DNA from: Glossina fuscipes
Taxonomy: Eukaryota; Arthropoda; Insecta; Diptera; Glossinidae
Direction of reading: 5' to 3'
Length of the DNA: 64,000 nt
NCBI RefSeq assembly: GCF_014805625.2
Contig: NW_023998422.1
Coordinates: 8,719,312-8,783,311, forward strand
The notes beneath the pieces were generated by a model that did not search any database, was not told where the DNA came from, and saw only the letters and a list, made by a program, of their open reading frames with translations. How positions within the stretch are numbered: position 1 is the stretch's first letter; every line of letters begins with the position of its first letter. The translations under genes were made by a program, and so were the position numbers. This document shows, piece after piece, positions 38,641 to 51,700 of the stretch.

Positions 38641-39890
38641 CGATTCAGACAGCGATTCTGTATGGTTCTGTTTCAAGTCCTTCTGGATATTGCACATCTC
38701 GGCACAATTTTAATATTCCCGCATACCACTAGTTTGTGTAGGGTGCACAAACAATTAAAATGGTTTAAAAAAACATTAAAAGGCATAAAGTTTTGTTTTT
38801 TTTTGTTCAAATTTCTTTTGGAAATTTATTCAAATGACAATTACATCCCAAAAGACTTACTTGGCCTTACAGTTAAAATAATGCATCTACAGCCGATTAC
38901 AACATATATGCAGCATATTTCCCTGCTTCGCTTTAACATGAACTGTTTTTCTATTCATGCTGTTTTAACTGCAAGCATCATAAAATTGCTAAAGCTTTGG
39001 AAATTTGATTTTGTTGAAAAACAAAAAAAAACAAACCATAAAACCAGCACCATGATTCCACCTTAGGGTGAATTCTTTATACCTATTATCTAAGCTCAAT
39101 ATAATTGCAATGTAGGTGGCCTACTAATGAAATATAATTGTGAATATAAATCGAGTCAAAGTGACCTACTAGCAACGTAAAATTATATGAAAAAATTTAG
39201 TTTTTCTTGATTAGTAGGCGGGGTGGTCTCATTGGGCTTAATTTAATTTTTGGCGCACTGGCAAAAAGTGTGTTAAGAATAAAGATTTTTTCAGTTTATA
39301 CAAGTACAAAGGAAGTTTTTTCACCTTATATGTTTAGAAAGTAGTTCCAGTAGTAGGCCTGATAATAGGCAAATTTCGAAAGATTTTTTTCTCTTTTACA
39401 AGATTTAAAAATATTCTTTTCATACAAATTATCAAGAGAGTCGACCAGTAGACATCATATTAGTTTTCCTTCCAAGTGTTCAAAAATTTTAATTCTTTTC
39501 TTTTAATATTATACTCAATTTATGGCATGATTAGAACTTAGATGTAATTGCGGACCGATTTTTCTTATTTCTTTCGTCCAACAAATATTCAATCCATTCC
39601 TTTTCAAATTACATTGAATGTGGAAAACAGGCGGGTTTAATGGGCACTAAACCTAAAGTAAACTTACATTTTGATGCAGTCAAAAGAATATCATCAGTGA
39701 AAATATGAAAAGGCACAGAAGTGTTGGATGCAAATTTTTTTTTTCTACTTTCGAATTAACAATTCCTTGTAGCTTTAAGTTTTTTCGATAAAATTTTATT
39801 TTCTAGCTTTGCTGAAGCAGGAGCAAAACTAGAAATACCAATCGGACGTAGGGACAGTCATTTTAATATTAGCTAAATTTTCTATTTATA
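38641..39890. other. No gene recognised
   Basis: It contains a 134-codon + frame (38662-39066), the longest outside unc-5 and the low-complexity arrays. It starts at the edge of a repeat, ends in a Lys-rich tail, and has no domain I recognise. A 10-bp inverted pair GCCTACTAAT/ATTAGTAGGC (39118/39211) may mark an element. Confidence 0.45.
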
Positions 39891-40935
39891 GTCGTATACT
39901 GCTTGTGACGAACAGAATAATTAAACAATAAGCGAATGTATGGATAGACACAGCCCTAGCCAGCCAAGGTAATGTGTAAAAAATGAAAAGGGAAACCGGG
40001 CAGACCGACAGAAATGTACTATCCATTTTGTTAAAAGTCCTACATTGTTTGTAATGCATATAAAATGTAACTAAATTTTGAAGACAGACAAGACGGACAA
40101 ATATTTCTAAATTTACTAACGTAGTGGACAATAAAGTTTAACAAAAAAAAAAAAGGACAGACGTACAGACAGCATTAAAATTGGCTGGAAATTTCACTTA
40201 TAACAGCAAATCGCATTCTCTAGTGCGTGGAATAAATACATTAACTTCTAAAGGACTAAAGGACGCTTATGTCTAAATTTGTTAATGTGAGGTGCACAAC
40301 GTCATGTTTGCCAAGTGTAAATGAAAGTGGGACAGATGGAGAAAAAGATCTAAATTTGTTAACGTAATCCGAAAAAAGTGTAGATAAGATTTGAACAGAC
40401 GGACAGACATTTCAAAATTAGATGAAATGTTTTCGTGATTTAGGCGAAATGTAAAGAAAAATAGGAACGATAGACAAACATGTCCAGATTTGTTAATGTA
40501 ATGAACAGAAAGTGTTAATACGAATCGGACGAATGGACAAACTAATTAAATAAAAAATTAAATAAAAAATTTTTGCGATATGTATAAAATGTAAACAAAA
40601 AAATGAAAGACGGACATAGCTATCTAAATTTTACAATGCATATGCGACCGTAAATGTAAACAGAAATCGGACAGATAGACAAACATGCTTAAATTTGCTA
40701 AGGTAATTTGTGCAAAGCATGTAATAAGCATTCGATGGACGGACAAAAATATCACAAAAACACTGAAAAATCTTATTTTCAATTACATCACATCTTTTGT
40801 TGTGATGTGTACAAATAGCATATAAAAATCGGAACGACAGACAGACCTGACCAAATTTGCTAACCTAATGTCGAGCAAGTGTAAATGAGAATAAGATGAA
40901 CGGATAAATATTGTCTTTCAATTTCATTAATAGCC
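39891..40935. repeat. Degenerate long-period tandem array
   Basis: The phrase CTAAATTTGTTAATGTAATG recurs, diverged, at 40107, 40273, 40350, 40484, 40624, 40688 and 40851. It alternates with AAATGTAAACAAAAATCGG (near 40445, 40585, 40651 and 40820) and GACGGACAGACAAAC units. Steps of 210 and 204 bases between 40273, 40484 and 40688 suggest a higher-order unit of about 205-210 bp made of two related halves. Confidence 0.7.
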
Positions 40936-41029
40936 TATCAAGGGACGGAAAACATACAACATACATTTATGCTATTGTATCGAATAAAATGATAAAATTA
41001 ATGTATCTTCATTTTCCGGTATAAAGGGA

Positions 41030-43800
41030 TTAGAAAAAAAAAAAAAAAAACTATTAAATTTTACAGATGAATATTTCTTTTTTTTTTAATTCTTACTTAA
41101 GCAGCTTAATAAAAACTAATTCCAATACAAGTTCTATTGATACGAGTTTGTATGAAATTACAAGGCTTTCATAGATTGGCTTTGGCTTCAGCATGCACAC
41201 ATGCATGCATATGCAATCACACACACACACACACACACACACGCGCGCACACACGGTCACATACACAAGTGCATGCAGACAATCAACGTTTAGATTGTAT
41301 GCAAAATATTATTACAAAAAAAAAAAAAAAAAAAAAGAAATGAAAACAAGAACAAAAAGTTATGCCTTTTTGTTTATCATTTTCATTTCCTGAAAAGAGT
41401 GTTTAGAGAGGAACATCAAGAAGAAGCAGAAGAAGAAAAACAAAAAACAAGAAGAAGAAGATAACTAACTAAACACCATAGAGAGAAATTCAAAGTTTAC
41501 CAACATTTCTGTAAGCTATACATGTGTTTCTAAACATGTTATTGATATAATAGGCTTTCAAATATGAAATAAAAAAATAAAAAAAAAAAGTCATAAACCT
41601 ACATGCATACATGTAATCGTACATACATTTATATACTTATACATCTGTAGTTATTCTAAAGTTTATTTAACACACCACAGCAACCAAAACGTACATACGT
41701 ATGAATAAATTTACGTACAAACAAAAAGGAGTAAGCGAGTGAGCGAACACATTCTGGTGCGATGTTATGTTCAAGTGGGATACACCACGTATGCAAGTAA
41801 AAGCGTATACTTTGCAAACAAAAATGCACATACGAATCTACTACTAATATAGTATTAGTAGTAGTAGTAGTAATAGTAGTAGTAGTAGTAGTACTAGTGC
41901 AGTAGGTATGTGTACTTCAATCTATTATGAGTAAATTACAAAATGTTAGAAAGCGTGTGCGTGTGCGTGTGTTAGATAGAATAAGTATAAATATGACTAT
42001 GCGTGTGTGCTATATATGCAGACAATATTCTATACAATGTGCATAGCTGTTAGTTAGTTAGTGTGTGCATGTGTGCATGTGTGTATGCAGTTAATAGAAC
42101 TTATATTAGTTATAGAAGAGTATAATAATAATATATATATATGTATATATATGCGTTTGTATGTGTTTGCGTGTATGTGTAGTAAGCATTGGTTGGTTTT
42201 ATATTGCTCTTAAGCTTATTTACATAATGCAGGGTAAATTACATTCAAACGTTCGATATGCTCTGGTCTCACTTATTTGTACAGGAATTTTATGTGTTTT
42301 ACTTATACACACGAACACATAAAGGCACTTATGTGAATCCGTCACAAATGCAAGCAAGCAAGCAAAGCAAGCAGGCAGGCAGGCAAGCAAGCAGGCAAGC
42401 ATGCCTGCATGCATATGTAAATATAGACTAATATGCATACAAACATACACTTATTACCAATGTTATTATTATTTTGCCGTAAGATTATTATTGGTAAGGT
42501 CAGCCAAGTCGGTGCTCTTGTAAGGGTTGTTGTATAACAAACTAAATGAATGTGTCTTAAGACATTTATACAAAAAATGAAGACATTGGCCATGATGATG
42601 TGTTGCAATTGATATTTTAAGTAATTCCAATTTCTCTTTGGCTCAAAGAAAAGACAAACAAACATATATGAACTAAAGTACAAGGTAAACACTAAGTAGC
42701 AAAAATTGTAGCAAGAACCCAATAAGATTATTAGAAGGAAATGGAAAGCAAAAAAAATAAAAAGAAGGAAAAGAAAAAGAAAAAAAAAAAAAATGTAATA
42801 CCTTTTATATAGAGTTTTCAACACTTAAGTACACAATTTTCCAGACAAGTACGCACACACACACACGCACATATATACGCGACTATGACAAAGCATTGAA
42901 AAGTTAGCAGGTGTGTAATGTTCTTGTCAGATAATATTCCTTGCTTTTTTTGTTGTTGTTGTTGTTGTTGTTTTTTTTTTTTTTTTTTGAAAAGACGAAA
43001 AAACTTTGAAAAAAAACTTAAGGGAAATGAACCTTTAGAAAATCATATGGTGGTCATCCAAGCACAAAGGTATTTATCTTCACCCTTAACCAAGTGTTAT
43101 TTGTAACTTCAGCATTTGAAGAGTGATAGTAGTGCGCGTATGTGCATGTGATTCCTGCTTTTCTTATCACTATTCATAGTCCAACACATGCTCACTCATT
43201 GTTTTAAAATGAAATCATCATCATCATCACCTTCATCACAGCAGCTTAATGCTGATGTTGACATGTTCGCATGTTCGCATGTTTGTGATTTTCTGTATTT
43301 CATACTATTCGTGAAAGTACCCAAAAATTGCGTCTACACCTATAAGCAAACATCTCACTTCATCAATGCAAGAGTGCAGATAATAACCATAAGAGTCAAC
43401 TAAGGATTCATTCGTTCATTTCATTACATCATACCCAGGCATACGCTTAAGTATAAGCATAAGCATAAGCATAAGCATTTTCCGATATTCAATTATAATG
43501 AAATTTGAGTTTCTAGGTTAGTAAGATGATGCATGCTTTGCCTTCAAACTTATCACAGCTTGACCGGGTACACAGGTAAAAAAAGTTTGCTCTGTTATGA
43601 TGATGCAATGAAACAGTAAAAACCCATCAAGCACTGATAAAGTGGGAAATTGCTTTTTTTTTTTTATTATTATTTTATTTTTTTTTCTATCTGTTACTAT
43701 CCTATGTTATTGTAGCATACAATTTCATCGTACATATTAAAAAAAAAAATAAAAAAAATAATAATAAATAAAAGAAATGGACTTTTAACGCATTCATATA
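41030..43800. repeat. Simple-repeat island 7
   Basis: A run at 41033-41050, (CA)n with CGCG at 41218-41260, GAA repeats at 41415-41460, (TAG)n at 41850-41893, TA tracts near 42130-42150, GCAAGCAAG/GCAGGCAGG at 42350-42402, (GTT)n plus poly-T at 42950-42988, (ATC)n at 43214-43229, (ATAAGC)n at 43451-43482 and A/T tracts at 43653-43775. Confidence 0.9.
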
Positions 43801-46390
43801 CGTAAGCCATTTATATAAAGTGTTGGTTTCAATGTGTGGTCAGGGTTCAACAACCTTTCGAGGTATTTACAGTTTTATAAGCCTAAATCTATAGAGAGCA
43901 CTAGAGTTGTACAGCGTACACTTTATACTTTATGTAAGTAAGTAAGTGTTGGTGTTTTATTTTGTGACATTTATGACAGGCAGGCAAGCAGGCAGAGCCT
44001 AATGGGAACGACGCCAACTTTAAAGTTGAATGAATGAATGCTTTTCAAATATTATTATATTCTCAAAGTTGCTTAAAGTTTTGTTTTTGTGATTGTACGA
44101 GCATCGTACAAAGGATGTGTACATCGTCGTCAGCTTAGCGCGGAATCGAGGAGAGAGTGTGTATTAATTGCAAGGTATTTTTTGCGCAAAAATACTTTTC
44201 ATTTTTAACCGATACTTCCAAAAGGACAACCAGTCTTTAAGTTCTATTTAAAAAGGATTTCAGAGTTCGATTTCGACCGCCAGTTGACAAAGGGTTAACC
44301 AAGGAACCTTTGCTAATTAGAAACAATGATGTGTATAAAGCAAAAGAGTTCAAAGAGTAAAAGAGAGTAACGTAAGTACTTTTAAGCGTTTGTTTCCCGA
44401 AACTGGCAGATATTTGTAGCGAATGGATCACGCCGTTGCAGCGTAACTAGGAGAAGATCTTAATTCCGAGGCAGCTCTCTCATGTGAAAATTTCTTAGTA
44501 AGAAAAATTGCACTTTATTGGATGAATTCTTTCCATTGACCGGGGAACACTGATACGGATGCCCTTCCATCGCTCTCTTTAATCTCATTTTATTCTTATG
44601 CCATTTTTCAGCTAAGTAGATATCCCAGAGTTGAAGGCTTCTAAATTTTTATGTAAGGGATTATTGAAAATTTGTTTTTATGATGATATAGTTGGTGGTC
44701 TCTCTGGTCTTTTCATCATCATGGATTAAACAGCGCAACCATGCTGTGGTATGCCTCTGAGCTAAATGTTTTCAAAGTTGAGTGGCATTGCCAAATGCAA
44801 TGCAAGGACTGCTACGCTTAAATACAATATTATGTTATGTATGGTGTTGCTGTGACATTTTTTAAAATATTCGTTTCATTTGTATGAGTTATGGTCGATG
44901 AAGTCGTTTAACGATGATGTTCTGACACACGAAGCTCACAACGCATTTCATTATTTTGATCGCTACACATATGGTCAATGAGGTCTCAGGCATAGAGGCA
45001 TTTATCGTCGGCAAAGGTCGGCATTCAACACAGTATTGTTCGAGTTAAATAACGAACGCTTTGTGCTATGAGATAACATGGCGTGTTCGAAGCTCAAAAA
45101 CCCTACGTTGCTTATCGAGATTACATATAGCGCGACCTAAAACGAAAACAGTTGCAATCAGGCGATCTAATATTAGTTGTGCCCTCTGTTATTTATTGTC
45201 AATTAGGTATTTTTCATATTTTAAGAGGAAGTGTTCTTAATGTACTTCGTTGTTGAACTTGGACTCCTTTGCTTCGTCGATTGCCAAACTAAAATCCATT
45301 AAGCGCTTATAAATTCATGTTCAAGTTGTGTGAGACGATTTAGGGAGTCGCTCGAACTCATGCATGAATGAACTGCATCTCGTCTCTTCATTCTTAGTGA
45401 TTTTTAGTGACTTTCAATTATTTATTAAAGCCTATTCTGCCTGTGGATGCAGGCTTCTGTAAGTCTCAAGTATTATATCATGGCCAGGGAAGAGGAATAT
45501 TATGATCGTTTGCCTCTTAATCGCTATCATGTAATTCTTGTCCCCACCTCTAAATGTCAACCGCTGCTTAGTTATTTTGAATCTAAGTATCCCATAGACC
45601 TTGTTCTTGAGAGACGTGACAGTTTGGAAAACTAACGAGTATAACGGATCAGTATTCGGAAGTCATTACATCAACTTGGGGGATAAAGGATGTAGATAAG
45701 ATAATATGCTAGCGATTCGTAATACAAGAATATGTAAGAGTAGACAGACACGAGGCGAACAGTGGATGGACTGAGAAGTTATCATGTAGATGAAACGATA
45801 GTCAGTTAGAGAGTCAAAAAAAATTAAGTCAAGCGCACAAGTGCGTTCATAAAACGATTAGTAGGTCGATAGGCAAGCAACTTTTTATGTATTTATATAT
45901 TTATTAACTCATCAAATCAATACAAATACAAATTCTTATGAACTACAGTGTTTCCAGTTTATAAACAATTCGATTGGGCTAACAATTTATTTTTTAAATT
46001 GCATTGCTCACACCGGTAATAATTACTGTTATGTAATCTACATAGGGAATGCAATGGACTATAACGCAGATAGTTAATTGCGGCAATGAGAGTGTCTTAC
46101 GGAAATATGATGTCGTGAGGACTTATTCAGAACGTTGAGATTGGCAAAGTTTAATACGCATGGTATGAAGAGAACCACAAATCACTTTAACCATAACAAT
46201 CACACGAATCATGTCCTATCTTTTGAGCGGAGGCAGTAACAGTGTAAGGTGAAGACTATTTTCATGTAGCGGGCGACCTCTAGTGAGACCTTTAAGTTCT
46301 TCATATAAAGCAAGAAAAGAAGAAAAGTTTTTCCGAAACATACTTTATTTGATTAACATGACATTGATAGTAAGGTAACCAGAAAACAAC
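43801..46390. other. Complex sequence, no gene recognised
   Basis: A short CAGG/CAAG tract at 43976-43996; otherwise no repeat or coding signal. The 62-codon frame at 45447-45635 is unassigned. Confidence 0.55.
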
Positions 46391-46770
46391 AGAATATTCT
46401 CAAATTAGATGAACAAAAGCAGTGTAAAGTGTTTTACAGATATTCGGCTCGTAGTGAAACTTACGACAGACTTAGCTCGGTTACTAAGTAGATCGCAGCC
46501 AGTGTCATAAACGGACAGGTAGTTAGACGAATGGATAAACACGTAATAGGATGAAAAGTTCGGGTAAAGCAGCGGGAAGTAGATAGACATATAGATTAAT
46601 AGATTAATGTGCAATTTAGAAATAGACTAAGCGACGACACACTGAGTCAAACAAAGATAGACTAACTGATGAATGAGCAGACGCTGGCGTGTCTGTTCGC
46701 TTTAGGTTATAATTACATGTTTGATTTTATTTCTATTCTTACATGTACAACAATCTCATAAAGTGTAAGG

Positions 46771-46803
<33 letters not shown>

Positions 46804-47230
46804 CAAGAACATAAGCACTAATAATTCAAACTTAGAAAAAAATTTCCATATAAAACAAAGTTCAGAAAAGGTCGTCAAACAAGCAGATTGTCGTGCAGGC
46901 GGGCAGACAGAGAGACAAATAGTCGGGTTACTGATGGACGGATAGACATATTGACTGAAAAGCAGATTAACATTATGGGAAAAAGATAGACCAGCAGATA
47001 GCTAAGCAACTTAGCATTGGCAAAAGAACAGAAAATTAGACAAGATGATAAAGATACGCATCTATGAAGGGACAAAAAGACGGACAACGATTGAAAATAG
47101 TGATAAAAAGCAAGTTCAACAAATACACGAGCGAATAGACATAGAACTAGGCATATATAGAAACAGAAGGAGGGACGGACTGGCAGACGAATCCACCAGC
47201 AGATCTGCGAACGACTCGCATTTAGTTAAA
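46391..47230. repeat. Degenerate GACAGATAGAC-type array
   Basis: Eroded purine-rich units such as GACGGACAG, GGCAGACAGAGAGAC, GATGGACGGATAGAC and AGATAGACC spread over about 800 bp, interrupted by a (TA)n at 46769-46800. This is the reverse-strand equivalent of the GTCY array at 27.3-28.3 kb. Confidence 0.65.
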
Positions 47231-47954
47231 CTGACATGCGATACGACGAACTGAGGCAAATATAAAACTTTAAACAGCCAGCGCCATAGCCAGAGCGAGA
47301 GCGTTTTAGAATCGTACAAACGCTGCTTTAAATTTCTGAAGCGTTTTATATAGAAAAAAAAAAAAAAAAAAAAAAAAAACGGAACAACAAAATTATTACC
47401 CACCCACTCATCTTGACAGTAGCTTGACCCTTTTTGAATGAACACTCAAATTCATAATTTAAAAAACTTCACTTTATTTGACCACCCAACGTCAACATGT
47501 CTACCCTCAAATGATTTAATGCTTCCAAAAAAAAAAAATCCCATTTCGTGGTTCAGTATACAAATTACATTGTGTTTAACACATTTGATTAATGACCGCT
47601 TGACTGATTACCTATTTCGTAACTAAATGTGTAAACAAATGCCTCATTACATTTTTGAATTTTTACTAACATTAATTTTCATTTTTAATTTCACATTAAA
47701 AACAACTTTATTAGCACCATTATCACAACTACCACAAAAAATCACCACAACCACCACAACACACAAAGTCGTCGTCACCATCTTCGACAGGCAAAAAAAG
47801 TGCATTTTCTTTTCTGTCTTTTTCTTTCTTTGCAGATACTTTAAAATTCATTGACAAATAAAGTCAAAGAAAAAAAAAAAAAAAAAACAGAAACGAAAAA
47901 AGTTGTGTACTCATGACCACAACAACAAATTCGAAGACACTGCAACTTTTCAAT
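47231..47954. other. unc-5 proximal upstream region
   Basis: A-rich tracts at 47354-47379 and 47871-47887 and CCACAAC repeats near 47735-47765. No second gene was seen. Confidence 0.55.
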
Positions 47955-48030
47955 TATATAAAATAGTAAATATTTGACAACAACTAGCGACCGCCTCAAC
48001 TATCGTTTAATAAGGTTGCGCTAAATAAAA
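47955..48030 (+). promoter_or_regulatory. Possible unc-5 core promoter and 5' leader
   Basis: A TATATAAAAT box lies at 47955-47964, and a weak initiator-like TCAACT at 47996-48001, about 40 bases downstream. The spacing is longer than the usual 30, the sequence is AT-rich so such matches arise by chance, and fly guidance-receptor genes often have distant non-coding 5' exons. Treat as a weak candidate. Confidence 0.2.
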
Positions 48031-48753
48031 ATGTTCACAGTCACTACACTGAGCAGAAGTATCGTTTACTTAAGTCTTGTGTTATTTGTATTTCAACGAT
48101 GGGTGACCAGCTTATCAACTGCGCCTCAGACATTGGCGGATAAAGATTTATTAAAAACAAATATTCCTTCGCGTTTAATCGAGACCGGAGATGTGGAACA
48201 AAGTGAAGAATCGGATGACGTTTATGGCAAACTCGATGATTTAAGCGATGAATTCGAGGGTTACGTAACACCACGCAATGATAATGGACAGGATTATGTC
48301 AACAATTGGGATGCACTGGCCGATGGCGATATTTCTTATCGGGACGCTGTTGGTGTCGGTAATATCGCTCCTGGTGGCAGTGTCGAAGGAGCAGGTGTTT
48401 TCATACGTGATAAATCTCATATGCCGGCATTTCACGAAAGCTCTGCCCATTCTTCGGCTGAAATTTTGACAGCAATAAACAATAATGGCAACAATAGTGA
48501 CACCAATAAAAGTAAAATCAGCAGCGGCAGTAGTAGTAGTAGTAGTAGTAGCAGTAGTAGCAGTAGCAGTAGCAGCAGCAGTAGTACTATAATAATAGGA
48601 GGTGGTGGCACGTTGGATGAATTTGTTACCGGTAAATTGGGTGCCTCAGAAATGGGGGTAACGTTGCCGTATTTCCTAACCGAACCGGAAAGTGTATATG
48701 TGGTCAAAAATCGACCGGCTATTTTAAAGTGTAAAGCAGCTCATGCCTTGCAG
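48031..48753 (+). CDS. unc-5: unc-5 exon 1: signal peptide, linker, start of Ig1
   Basis: Encodes residues 1-241. A hydrophobic N-terminus (about residues 9-22, rich in V, L and F, followed by TSLSTA) reads as a secretion signal. Residues 30-205 are acidic, then Ser-rich, including 19 consecutive serines (167-185) written by an AGT/AGC run at 48529-48585. From residue 207 the Ig1 strand begins (LPYFLTEPESVYVV), with Cys234 in LKCKAAHALQ. The donor is CAG|GTAAGT and leaves phase 0. The linker is the least conserved part and its length should vary between species. Confidence 0.93.
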
Positions 48754-51700
48754 GTAAGTAAATTTGTAACTGTAACTATAAATACACACATATAAATATA
48801 ATGAATGCATTGCTACTGTTATTACTGTTGCTGTTATTTTTGTTGCTATTACAACCCAATTTCCGGTTATTTATGCAGCTGCATTTTAAATGCAGTGGCA
48901 GCTCGCAGCCGCCACCCTCAACGCACGATAAACACGTGGATCCGCACACGGGTGTCCATTTAGAAGAGGTCACCGCCACCATACATCGCGACTTGGTGGA
49001 TGAATATTTCGGTAAGGGACCATTTAAATGCGAATGCCATGCCTGGTCGTCGAGGGGTGTCGTTAAAAGTCAAGCGGCTACAGTAAATATTGCTTGTAAG
49101 TGTACATATATTAAATTACATGCATAAACAAATGCATATATATACACTATATACATATATATATATATATATGAGCGTGTGTGTGAATGTAACGTTTGGT
49201 TCATTTTCCTTAGATATGCGCAAACAATTTGTTACCTCACCGACCTCGCTACGCGTTGAATTGGGCACAAGAGCCGAATTATTTTGCGAACCACCCAGCG
49301 GTTTTCCAGTACCTTCGGTAAATTGGTATAAGAATAATGTGCCCATAGCAGAAGTTAACGAGCACGGACCGACCATAACCCCTGCGGGTACATTAACATT
49401 TCGTCAAGTCACTCTACAGGTAAGTGTCGAGGAAATTTCATCCGTTTTTTTTTTTTGTTGTCAATTCGACTAAATTGCAAGTGTTTAGGATATGGCAAAT
49501 TATACTTGTGTAGCTGAGAATATAGCGGGAAAACGTACGTCAGATTCTGCCGTACTTATAGTATATGGTAAGTTTTATTTTACCGAAGAATCCAACCCAG
49601 AGATTAAGGATGCAAGTTCATATTTCTCAGTTAATGGCGGTTGGAGTTCCTGGAGTCCTTGGCGCGAATGCAAATGTCTTGGCAAACCGTTTCAGGGTCG
49701 CAAACGTACTCGCTCTTGTACTAATCCTATACCCATAAATGGTGGTTCAGAGTGCATTGGCCCTCAAATACAAAAATCTCCTGATTGCTTAAGTTGTCCC
49801 GGTAAGTACACAGTTCTTAATACTCTTACCAAAGTTCTTGCAAAGAAAATGCCGAACAATTCTTTATAGATGAAACTCAAATCGTCAGCGCTGAGGGTTA
49901 CGACATGCCAGCCATGAAAAGAAGTAAGTTTTATAGCATTTATAAAAACCGAAAACACATAAAATTCGTTTTAACTTTAGCAATAAGCTGTCGAAAAAGT
50001 ATCAATCCATTGGTATGTAGTTAACTATTTCTAGAAAAAAAGCACAAATTTATGGCATTTAAGGGAATCTGGTTAGAAAACTGGAACACGAGGCCTCTGG
50101 ACTTGAACCGAATGTCATTTAGAAAGTTTTGGCCACAAACTGAAAGCATGCCCGGGCATGAGAATCTAATATACGGTCTGATTTTGTCAAGTAGATTTCC
50201 CATACAGTTCTTTGGCTAATAAATATTTTAGACGCCTTTGCGTGCTTTGCCAGAGACTGAGTGCCCTTTCTTCCCTTCGGCATACACAATCATCGTGGAT
50301 TAGGTCCCATCCCATAACCTATTATCGCAAACTTTCCTTCGGCATACAGAGGTATCGTGAATTAAGCGCGCATCATAACGTGCTTTTAGCGGCTTGATGC
50401 CTTAATTCGTATAGATTGTTGGATCGTTGCTTATAGCCCATATAGTTTATGGTACAAGTTTGCCTTAAACCTGCGTGGATATATATAACGACTCGAGAAG
50501 GACACACACACATGTTTTTCTAAACTAAGAGAATGATTCTGAATCGATTTAAGCAATTTTAAAGACTTTTGGTATATTTTCTTCTTCTTTTTTAATATGA
50601 CGCGTCACTTGAGGGATACTTCTATAAGTACGTACGGTGATGGTTAAAAAGAAATGGTGGGAAGAGAGATAGGATGTGCACATAGCCTGGAAGGTGTGAA
50701 CATGTTTTGGACGGACAGTATTGAGTGTGGATTTTTAAGGGTATAAGAGAGGCGTCTTCCAATGCCGCAATTTGAAAAAGTCGTTCCGTAGTGTTATACA
50801 TAAGCTTTAATTTGTTTGTTGCACAACTTTTGATACAAGGGTATGTTAAATTTGTGCGCCCGTGTGCAATACACAGAAGAGCTTGAAATCGAGCCACCTT
50901 TTGAATTTATCTGTCCATCTGTCCGGTCTTCTATTCTTATGCTGCATTTAAAGGGTCTCCAATTTTTGGGATATTTTTGGTTTATGCTTAGTCCGCTGGC
51001 TTATTTTGTCCCAAAAATTAATCCTTCCGATCCAACCACTTTTTCGACTACTTGCCATATAACGTTTTATTTTGAAATGTCATTATATGAATAATTGGAA
51101 CAAGATGTTTAATGGTGGGTCGTGACCCGCTATAGTGTTTTTACTTGTTTCTAAATATGTTTGGCTAACGGTATTCAATCCGAGTATAAAATACTTTAAA
51201 GAAGATCCTCAAGCAGTTTTGCTTTTTTTTGGTCACAAGGTATTCTTCTTCTCCACCCTTCCAAAAAAAAAAAAAATATATATATTTACGTTCTTGGTAA
51301 CATAAAACGACGGAATGGTATGATTACGGGATTTCATTAAAATATTGTTCCCATTTTTTTCTCTATTGGTTCACTTGTTCGAAATATGATAAAATCCTTA
51401 GAGGGAAAGCAAGCGAACAATTTTACGGTTTCTTAACTCTCCATAAGGCATTTTTGCCTTAGGCAGCGTCAACACTTTCACAGGCGAAATATTACAGGGT
51501 CTTATGTCTATTCCGTAGGGGAACTACAAGAGAACTTTACATGGACGTTTTTATTACTATCGGGAATCCTGACTAACGTTATCTCTCTATCTCTATAAGC
51601 AATGAAAATATTGCTTACATCACTTCATTTAAGATAATGGCTCAATACTTTTGCGATAAGATTTAAACTTTATTTCTGATGAATTGCGTTTTTGCTAATT

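Noticed and set aside
45061..45110. GTGTTCGAAGCTC as a tRNA B box
   Set aside because: It departs from the GGTTCRANNCC consensus and there is no A box or paired stems nearby.
48432..48707. Minus-strand poly-Leu frame opposite unc-5 exon 1
   Set aside because: It is the antisense reading of the poly-Ser coding tract.
48754..48878. Poly-Leu reading in frame with unc-5 exon 2 that could be taken as an alternative start (ATG at 48801)
   Set aside because: It lies in intron 1 between good GT and AG sites; splicing joins HALQ to LHFKCSG, the family junction.
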